A stretch of DNA of 6,442 nucleotides from Acidobacteriota bacterium (GTDB taxonomy: Bacteria; Acidobacteriota; Terriglobia; 20CM-2-55-15), in the NCBI GenBank assembly GCA_003223895.1, contig QHXD01000223.1, positions 1-6,442 of the forward strand. The letters run 5' to 3'. How positions within the stretch are numbered: the stretch's first letter is position 1; each line of letters begins with the position of its first letter. The notes beneath the pieces were generated by a model. That model had not been told where the DNA came from. It saw nothing but the letters and a program-made list of their open reading frames with translations, and ran no database searches. The translations under genes and the position numbers were made by a program. Positions 1-4,961 of the stretch are shown here, one piece after another.

Positions 1-1285
1 GATTTGCATCGGCGTTCGCAACCAGCGTGTTGAACGCTTTGTGCCACTTCGCGTCGACTGTTGCGTTTCCGGTTCCGTCAAGACGGACTTGCTGTCTTGT
101 GGATGAATTTGCGAGCGTCTGAATGTCGGACAGCGCAACGTTGTGCAGCACAGCATGCAACTCGGATTGTTGCGCGCCAGCAATGTCATGCATCGTGAAG
201 GTGCCATCCATCGTACCGCCCAGAAGTCGCGCGCGAAGGTCGCGAAGACTCATGTCGCCTTTCTGCAAAGCATACTGAGCGCTGACGTCCCGCACTTGAG
301 TGTCGATCGTGGTGGTGTGGATCTGAATTGCGTCGCTGTTCATGTTGCCGTCGAGGGTCAGCGTTTCCAGAACCGTCTTGTTCGGATCGCTCTGGAACTC
401 TGCCGATCCCACCAGTTTCACGACTCCAACGGGGAGTGTTGCGTCTTTCAATATCTGCCGCAGTTCGCCCGTATCCAGGGCGTCGTTCAGCGTGGCAGTG
501 AGCGAGAACTGGGACGCGCCACTGGTTAGTGTGCTGCGTTTCAGAGTCAACGCATCGGGAGTCGCCTCGAACTCCGCCTCGAGACTGTGGATCATCGGAT
601 TCAGATCCTGAAGATGGATCTGGCCGTTCTTGTAGCTTAAGCCCCCGGAATACTGCTTTATGGTGGGATCGAAGCTCGTCTGGAATTCGACGTCATGGAG
701 ATCGGCATCCAGCACGCTCTTGCGGTCGTTGTAGTAAACCTCGCCTTGTCCGACCATCACGTGACGAATGTCAAGATCGAAGACACTCGTGCTTTGATCG
801 GACTTGCTCTTCGGCAGATTCGTATTGCCGTTCTCGTCAACCTGGACGCGCGCAACCGGATGATTGATGACGATATCGTTGAGATACCATTTTCGCTGGA
901 GGATCGATACGATCTGCACTCCTACCGCGAGATGATCCACCTGCAGCAACGGCGGCGTCTGGTACGGCGCAGCTCCGTCCACGACCACGTCGTACATGTC
1001 CACCGTGGGAGTTGCCCAAGAAAGGTGAAACGCGAAGTCTCTCATTTGAAAGTTCGTGCCTAAGGCTTCGGTGACTTTCGCGTGAGCGATGCGCAACAAA
1101 TATTGTCTGAACCCCTGGTTCTGCAAAAGTATGATGAGCCCAATCCAGAGGCCGGCCACAAGGACCACCAGGCCTGCTGCCATCCATGCAACGATCCTTT
1201 TCCAGTTTCGGTGCCGGGCCGGTTCGGGCTCGGGTTCGGGTTCGCGTCGTTCGTAATAATCCGGGGGTAAAGGTTCTGTACTCAA
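1..1285 (-). CDS. TamB/AsmA-like envelope assembly protein (N-terminal part, runs off left edge)
   Basis: An uninterrupted frame of 428 codons runs from a TTG at 1285 to the left edge, so the C-terminus is missing. The first 30 residues are a hydrophilic, probably cytosolic, tail with four Glu-Pro units (residues 15-22). A single hydrophobic segment follows at about residues 31-54 (VAWMAAGLVVLVAG...), which fits an inner-membrane signal anchor. The rest looks periplasmic and beta-rich. Residues 135-158 resemble the AsmA-family N-terminal signature: LNDIVINHPVARV, then DENGNTNLP. TamB/AsmA-family proteins form long periplasmic beta-taco bridges; TamB works with a BamA-family barrel (TamA) in outer-membrane protein assembly or lipid transport. 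The position immediately downstream of a BamA/TamA-type gene favours TamB over other AsmA-like proteins, but the diagnostic C-terminal TamB domain is outside the window. The TTG start is chosen because it overlaps the upstream stop as TTGA and has AGGACAGG just upstream; the first in-frame ATG (residue 35) falls inside the membrane segment and would destroy it. Confidence 0.82.
   Translation of the reverse strand, partial: MSTEPLPPDYYERREPEPEPEPARHRNWKRIVAWMAAGLVVLVAGLWIGLIILLQNQGFRQYLLRIAHAKVTEALGTNFQMRDFAFHLSWATPTVDMYDVVVDGAAPYQTPPLLQVDHLAVGVQIVSILQRKWYLNDIVINHPVARVQVDENGNTNLPKSKSDQSTSVFDLDIRHVMVGQGEVYYNDRKSVLDADLHDVEFQTSFDPTIKQYSGGLSYKNGQIHLQDLNPMIHSLEAEFEATPDALTLKRSTLTSGASQFSLTATLNDALDTGELRQILKDATLPVGVVKLVGSAEFQSDPNKTVLETLTLDGNMNSDAIQIHTTTIDTQVRDVSAQYALQKGDMSLRDLRARLLGGTMDGTFTMHDIAGAQQSELHAVLHNVALSDIQTLANSSTRQQVRLDGTGNATVDAKWHKAFNTLVANADAN
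1220..1243 (-). repeat. Short hexamer repeat encoding (Glu-Pro)x4
   Basis: Four consecutive six-base units, GAACCC or one-base variants of it on the minus strand, encode EPEPEPEP at residues 15-22 of the TamB-like protein, just before its membrane segment. Such a tract can change copy number by slippage in whole Glu-Pro units without shifting the frame. It probably acts as a stiff cytosolic linker; no specific function can be read from it. Confidence 0.6.
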
Positions 1286-4281
1286 AACGCCTGTCCTAAT
1301 GTGATGAAAATTTGTGTTGCCTTGATACCCGCAACGGGTGTCAGGTTGCGGCCCACATCGAAACGAATCGGTCCGACGGGAGTCGCATAGCGGAAGCCCA
1401 TGCCGACGGAATTTGAATAATTGCCGTAGTAATTCTTCAGTCGAATCGGGTCGTACACATTTCCGCCGTCATAGAACGTGACGAAACTCAGTCCTTTCTT
1501 GATCGGCAGCGGGAATCGAAGCTCGGTATTGATAAGGAGCAATTGCACGCCGCCCGTAGGAACGCGGATTAAGGCGCATGTGGATTTATCGTCAGGATTC
1601 CCGCATGCCGGAATGGTGATTTGCGGGCCGGCCCCGTTGAGCGGGAAGCCGCGAAGTGTGCTGCCGCCGCCGGTGAAGAATTTTTGACTGAGGGGGATCT
1701 CGTTCCCCGAAGTCGGCACCAGGAGTCCGGTTCTCAGGCTGCTGGCCCAAATGATGCCGGACTTGACATCCCGGTAATATGCAGCCTGGGCCATCACTTT
1801 TCCGAAATTGGTGCTCGATCCGATCAGCCTGGGATTCACATCGACCTCGAAGCTGTTGTATACGCCCTTGTGCGCGTCCAACGGGTTGTCCCGTGTGTCT
1901 CGAATGTAAACAGCGGCCAGCGTGGACAGCCGCGTGTGCAGGTCCTTGTCGCCGACGAGTTGGGGAATCAAGAGGTTCGTGAGGCCCGTTTGCGTGAGCG
2001 TATATCGCAGAAAGAGATTCTGTGTTTTCTTTGCGTCGAGCGGCTTCTGCAGCTGAAATCCGAATTGTGCTTGCTTTGACGTAAAGATCGGATTTTCTTT
2101 GTTGTATTCGCCGGTGGCGGAGAAATTGGCAGTCCAGCTCGTCCAGCGGAAGTTCGGGTCCGTAAACACGAACGAAGCGCGCCGGTCGAGAGGACCCGCC
2201 AACCCGCCGATCGTGATGGTCTCCGCCTTACCGCGCACATTGCTGCGCGTGTACTGGAAGTTGGCGCGCGGTCCCATGAACGTATGCTGGCTAGTCTTGA
2301 ATGTTGAAGGGAGGCCCACGGGGGGCAGGCCGGGCAGGGCGACTGTTCCTGTGGGTACGCTCCCTCCACGATTGGTCACTTCGAATCCGAAACCGTATGT
2401 AATCACATTTCGATTTGCTTCGTGGACCCTCACGATTACATCTTCCTGCTCCTGGGATGTAATCTCTCGCCGCGGATTCACCTGAGTCCAGTCGAAGATG
2501 CCCCGTGTGAAGAGCTGGCTCTCCGACGTGAAGATCTCAGTTTCCTGAAGCGGCTGGCCGGGCTGGATTTTCTGAAGGTCCTTGTTGATCAGCGCCTGTT
2601 GTGTGTGCACGCGTCCGATCGTGACAACGTTGTTCGTCTTCACTTGCGGGCCTTCAGTAATCATATAGACGACGCGGAATTTGTGCGGATCGGATCCTGA
2701 CGGTTGTGCGGTGGGGTGGAAGGTAGCCGTCAAATAGCCCAGGTCCAGGTAGTGGGCGATGATTTTGTTTCTGTCGTCATCGACGGACTTCTGCGCATAC
2801 GGCTGTCCCGGCGCGAGCCTCAGGCCATCCGGAGCGAGCTGGTCCATGGAAATCGTGTCGTTGCCCTGGATCTGCAGCGATTCGACAGTGTCTTGCGGAC
2901 CTTCATTCACCACGAAGGTAACCACGATGTTGCTGTCATGCATCGCGAACTGCGGTGTGACCTTCACCTGGTTGAATCCCTTGGACTGGTAAAACGCCGT
3001 CAGCGTCTTGATGCTGCTTTCGTTGTATTTCCCGCTGCTGATGAAGTGCGCCTTCTGCACGGAGACATGCTGCAGCAATTCATCTTCGTCGAAATTCTTG
3101 TTGCCGGTGAAAGCGACATCTTCGATTTTTTTGTGCGGCCCCTTCATGACCTTGTACAGGATTGTCTGTGCGCCGTCCTGTGCCTGGACTTGAGTGTCCA
3201 CCATCACATCGAAGAAGCCTTTTTGCCGGAAATGCTTGAGCAGATTCTGCCGGCCTTCCTGGATCAGTTCGGGGTTCAACCCATTCTGCTGGTAGATGGG
3301 GAGCAGCTTGCGCTTGGTCCAGCTCCACACGTGTGCGCCTTCGATCCTGGCGTCGACGACGGGGCCGGGCTGGACGTTGAACGTGATGTCCGCGCGATTG
3401 GTTTCCGGATTGTAGTTGGCGCCGATCAGCTTCACCTGCGCCGCAAGATGGTTTTGTTTTGTCAGACGGCCCTCGAGATACTGCGTCGCGTTCTCGAGCG
3501 TTTTCAGTGAATACTTCTTGCCCGTGCGGATTGCGGCCATACGAATCCGGGCCCGCAGAGAGCGCAGACTGTCCTGCAGTTGCCTGGTCACTTCCGGTGT
3601 TGTCCCTTGAATGACGATGTCGCCGAATTTAGCCAGGCGGCCCAGCTTCACGTGAAAGTTGACGTTTGCAAGTGCGTTCGTGTTGTCGGTCTGAACGTCA
3701 GGCTCGACCTGGGCTTCGAAATACCCGCTGCGCCTGAAGTAATTTTCCAGCGATGTCTGAGCCTTCTCGACGTCGGCCGACAAGTAGGGCTCCTGGGCGG
3801 AGTAGTTTGAAATCTGCAGCAAACGCGCGTAAGGGAATTGCTCAGCGCCGGGAAATTGGTACATTCCGAAGTAGACGGCTGGCTGCAAAATAAAGATGAC
3901 GACAACCCCATTCTGTTCGGGGCGGAGGTCGAGTTGAATATCCTGGAACCGGCCTGTGCCCTTGAGCGCCGCGATGCTTTGTTCGATTTTATTGGCCGAA
4001 AAGGGTTCCCCGGGGCGTTGCGGAACCAGCCTCATGAATTCGGCGACGTTCAGGTCCGGACGGCCGGCAAGTTCAACCGCGGAAACGTCCTGGCCTTCGT
4101 AGGAAAGAATCTCAGTCTGCTTTACCGATGAGGCGAGCTTACTTGTGTCATTCTGCGCGGGTGTAGCGCCCGCCAACAAAGTTGTGCACAGCCCGAGGGC
4201 CAGCAGTGCTAGATTAACACCATGCAATCTTGCCTTTTTTGCAGAATTATCGGAAACGAGACGCCGGCCGACTTTGTGCAT
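1282..4281 (-). CDS. BamA/TamA-family outer-membrane protein assembly factor with about seven POTRA domains
   Basis: Inserts beta-barrel proteins into the outer membrane (BamA/Omp85 family). With the ATG at 4281 the product is 999 aa. A basic N-region (K3, R6, R7, K15, K16, R18) and a hydrophobic core at about 23-39 form a Sec signal peptide, probably cut after TPA (residue 42). Seven POTRA-like units follow at roughly 58-135, 136-217, 218-309, 310-384, 385-463, 464-546 and 547-623; several carry the typical helix plus G-[YF]-F/L-x-A/V pattern (RRSGYFEAQV, RQKGFFDVMV, QSKGFNQVKV, LDLGYLTATF). The barrel covers about 624-999 with family hallmarks RDTRDNPL (794-801), GGGSTLRGF (871-879, the loop-6 RGF motif), FYDGGNVY (936-943), GPIRFDVG (970-977) and a terminal Phe. 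E. coli BamA has five POTRAs and about 810 aa, and TamA has three, so this protein is longer than both. The following TamB-like gene argues for a combined or TamA-like role. Start choice: the ATG has GAGG eight bases upstream and keeps the basic N-region. A TTG at 4227 (981 aa) is the alternative if the overlap with the divergent HIT gene is disfavoured. Confidence 0.93.
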   Translation of the reverse strand: MHKVGRRLVSDNSAKKARLHGVNLALLALGLCTTLLAGATPAQNDTSKLASSVKQTEILSYEGQDVSAVELAGRPDLNVAEFMRLVPQRPGEPFSANKIEQSIAALKGTGRFQDIQLDLRPEQNGVVVIFILQPAVYFGMYQFPGAEQFPYARLLQISNYSAQEPYLSADVEKAQTSLENYFRRSGYFEAQVEPDVQTDNTNALANVNFHVKLGRLAKFGDIVIQGTTPEVTRQLQDSLRSLRARIRMAAIRTGKKYSLKTLENATQYLEGRLTKQNHLAAQVKLIGANYNPETNRADITFNVQPGPVVDARIEGAHVWSWTKRKLLPIYQQNGLNPELIQEGRQNLLKHFRQKGFFDVMVDTQVQAQDGAQTILYKVMKGPHKKIEDVAFTGNKNFDEDELLQHVSVQKAHFISSGKYNESSIKTLTAFYQSKGFNQVKVTPQFAMHDSNIVVTFVVNEGPQDTVESLQIQGNDTISMDQLAPDGLRLAPGQPYAQKSVDDDRNKIIAHYLDLGYLTATFHPTAQPSGSDPHKFRVVYMITEGPQVKTNNVVTIGRVHTQQALINKDLQKIQPGQPLQETEIFTSESQLFTRGIFDWTQVNPRREITSQEQEDVIVRVHEANRNVITYGFGFEVTNRGGSVPTGTVALPGLPPVGLPSTFKTSQHTFMGPRANFQYTRSNVRGKAETITIGGLAGPLDRRASFVFTDPNFRWTSWTANFSATGEYNKENPIFTSKQAQFGFQLQKPLDAKKTQNLFLRYTLTQTGLTNLLIPQLVGDKDLHTRLSTLAAVYIRDTRDNPLDAHKGVYNSFEVDVNPRLIGSSTNFGKVMAQAAYYRDVKSGIIWASSLRTGLLVPTSGNEIPLSQKFFTGGGSTLRGFPLNGAGPQITIPACGNPDDKSTCALIRVPTGGVQLLLINTELRFPLPIKKGLSFVTFYDGGNVYDPIRLKNYYGNYSNSVGMGFRYATPVGPIRFDVGRNLTPVAGIKATQIFITLGQAF
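1290..1297 (-). promoter_or_regulatory. Ribosome binding site for the TamB-like gene
   Basis: The minus strand reads AGGACAGG inside the last codons of the BamA-type gene. Its AGGA lies eight bases before the TTG start at 1285. It supports the non-ATG start and suggests translational coupling, because ribosomes ending on the upstream TGA are already at the next start. Confidence 0.55.
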
Positions 4282-4566
4282 CAGGATGACCTCGTGGTGG
4301 CATTCAAGGACCTTCGACCGCAAGCGCCGGTGCATCTCTTGATCGTTCCTAAGAAACACCTTCCGACGCTAAATGAACTGGCGCCGGAGGATACTCCGCT
4401 TATCGGCCACATGTTCCAGGTAGCCAGAAAACTAGCGGAGCAATTCGGTATCCACCAAAAGGGCTACCGGACGCTGTTTAACGTGAATGCGGGCGCTGGG
4501 CAGTCGGTTTACCATATCCATCTACATCTCCTCGGCGGCCGTATGTTCAGTTGGCCTCCGGGGTAG
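4222..4566 (+). CDS. HIT-family (histidine triad) nucleotide-binding hydrolase, HinT-like
   Basis: A complete 114-residue protein of usual HinT-type length. The catalytic triad motif is H98-I-H100-L-H102-L-L near the C-terminus; by family analogy H100 is the nucleophile that forms a nucleotidyl intermediate. An N-terminal C4-x-x-C7 pair (SCLFCRI), with H46 in VPKKH and H98, matches the zinc site of zinc-containing bacterial HIT proteins. The family hydrolyses purine phosphoramidates and aminoacyl-adenylates in the cytosol; the exact substrate here cannot be read. The C-terminus GGRMFSWPPG is the usual end, so the gene is intact. The start is well fixed: an in-frame TAG lies at 4210-4212, three codons before the ATG, and MQSCLFCRII is the typical family N-terminus. 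No clear Shine-Dalgarno sequence precedes it. It is probably the first gene of a two-gene unit with the PilZ gene, 14 bases downstream. Confidence 0.96.
   Translation: MQSCLFCRIIGNETPADFVHQDDLVVAFKDLRPQAPVHLLIVPKKHLPTLNELAPEDTPLIGHMFQVARKLAEQFGIHQKGYRTLFNVNAGAGQSVYHIHLHLLGGRMFSWPPG
4290..4293 (-). promoter_or_regulatory. Ribosome binding site supporting the ATG start of the BamA-type gene
   Basis: The minus strand reads GAGG eight bases before the ATG at 4281. The upstream GTG at 4359 has its purine-rich GGAAG directly abutting the start codon, with no spacer. The internal TTG at 4227 has only AAGG at five bases and would leave a signal peptide without basic residues. The site lies inside the HIT coding sequence of the opposite strand. 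Confidence 0.4.
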
Positions 4567-4570
4567 GCCA

Positions 4571-4576
4571 AAGGAG
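4571..4576 (+). promoter_or_regulatory. Ribosome binding site of the PilZ gene
   Basis: AAGGAG lies four bases before the ATG at 4581, within the short HIT-PilZ gap. The match is strong although the spacing is slightly short. It fixes the PilZ start and contrasts with the HIT gene, which has no such site. Confidence 0.7.
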
Positions 4577-4580
4577 CGCC

Positions 4581-4946
4581 ATGGGCAACGAAGACAAGCG
4601 ACGATCGGCACGAGTCATACCGTTCGTTTCCGATGAAGAAGTGGTAGTGATCCGCCTCGATGAAGGGAAGACCGTCCTCGGGAAAATGCTTGATCTGAGC
4701 GAAGTGGGGACGCTTATCTACCTGCTGGCCGACGTTTCAGAGCTGCCAGGAGATGCAGGTCTGTCGTGCGTGCTTTCCATGTATCACGACAAGAAAATCT
4801 TCGACATGCCGGCTACGCTTGTTCGCAAGAACTCCCACCTCGTCGCCTTCGAGTTCGTGAGCGGTGCGGCCGAAGCCCAGCGCAATATCCAGGCAAAACT
4901 CATTCGAATGGAAATTGAGTGGATGCGGCTCAGCCGCAGGGGCTGA
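4581..4946 (+). CDS. PilZ-domain protein (putative cyclic-di-GMP receptor)
   Basis: A 121-residue cytosolic protein, close to the length of a stand-alone PilZ domain. Both c-di-GMP-binding motifs are visible: RxxxR as R7-R-S-A-R11 and [D/N]xSxxG as D38-L-S40-E-V-G43. The beta-rich middle (VVVIRLDEG, then TLIYLL, CVLSMYHDKKIFDMPATLVRK, LVAFEFV) fits the PilZ barrel. A charged C-terminal helix (about 95-118, AEAQRNIQAKLIRMEIEWMRL) ends the protein. PilZ proteins bind c-di-GMP and regulate motility, exopolysaccharide or other outputs; the partner is unknown here. The ATG at 4581 is chosen because AAGGAG lies just upstream and the RxxxR motif then sits right after the start. An in-frame TTG at 4551 lies inside the HIT gene without such support. 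The 14-base gap to the HIT stop points to co-transcription. Confidence 0.88.
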   Translation: MGNEDKRRSARVIPFVSDEEVVVIRLDEGKTVLGKMLDLSEVGTLIYLLADVSELPGDAGLSCVLSMYHDKKIFDMPATLVRKNSHLVAFEFVSGAAEAQRNIQAKLIRMEIEWMRLSRRG

Positions 4947-4956
4947 AGTCTGCGGC
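4925..4956. terminator. Overlapping GC-rich inverted repeats at the convergent gene ends
   Basis: GCCGCAG (4933-4939) pairs perfectly with CTGCGGC (4950-4956) around a ten-base loop containing the PilZ stop codon. A second, mutually exclusive hairpin, GCGGC (4925-4929) with GCCGC (4933-4937), shares the middle arm. The structure covers the 15-base gap between the two convergent stops, where a bidirectional terminator would be expected. No T-run follows on either strand, so intrinsic termination is doubtful; the repeat could equally be a chance product of GC-rich coding sequence. Confidence 0.3.
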
Positions 4957-4961
4957 GCGTA

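Noticed and set aside
143..1270. Several plus-strand frames at the left end, plus a minus-strand frame at 837-1187
   Set aside because: The minus-strand frame starting at 1285 is open for all 428 codons and carries a membrane anchor and AsmA-like motif; the others are shadows with no family features.
2704..3510. Long open frame (268 codons) on the plus strand
   Set aside because: It lies wholly inside the BamA-type gene on the opposite strand, has no recognisable domain, and is the expected antisense shadow of a GC-biased gene.
4180..4215. Possible lipobox (LGLC) in the BamA-type signal peptide
   Set aside because: The residue before Cys is Leu, which does not fit the small residue required at -1, and BamA/TamA-type barrels are not lipoproteins.
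1282..4359. BamA-type gene starting at the upstream GTG (4359)
   Set aside because: It adds 26 residues ahead of an already complete signal peptide, has its purine-rich site abutting the start with no spacer, and overlaps the HIT gene by 138 bases.
4551..4946. PilZ gene starting at the TTG at 4551
   Set aside because: This start is inside the HIT gene and less well supported than the ATG at 4581 with AAGGAG upstream.
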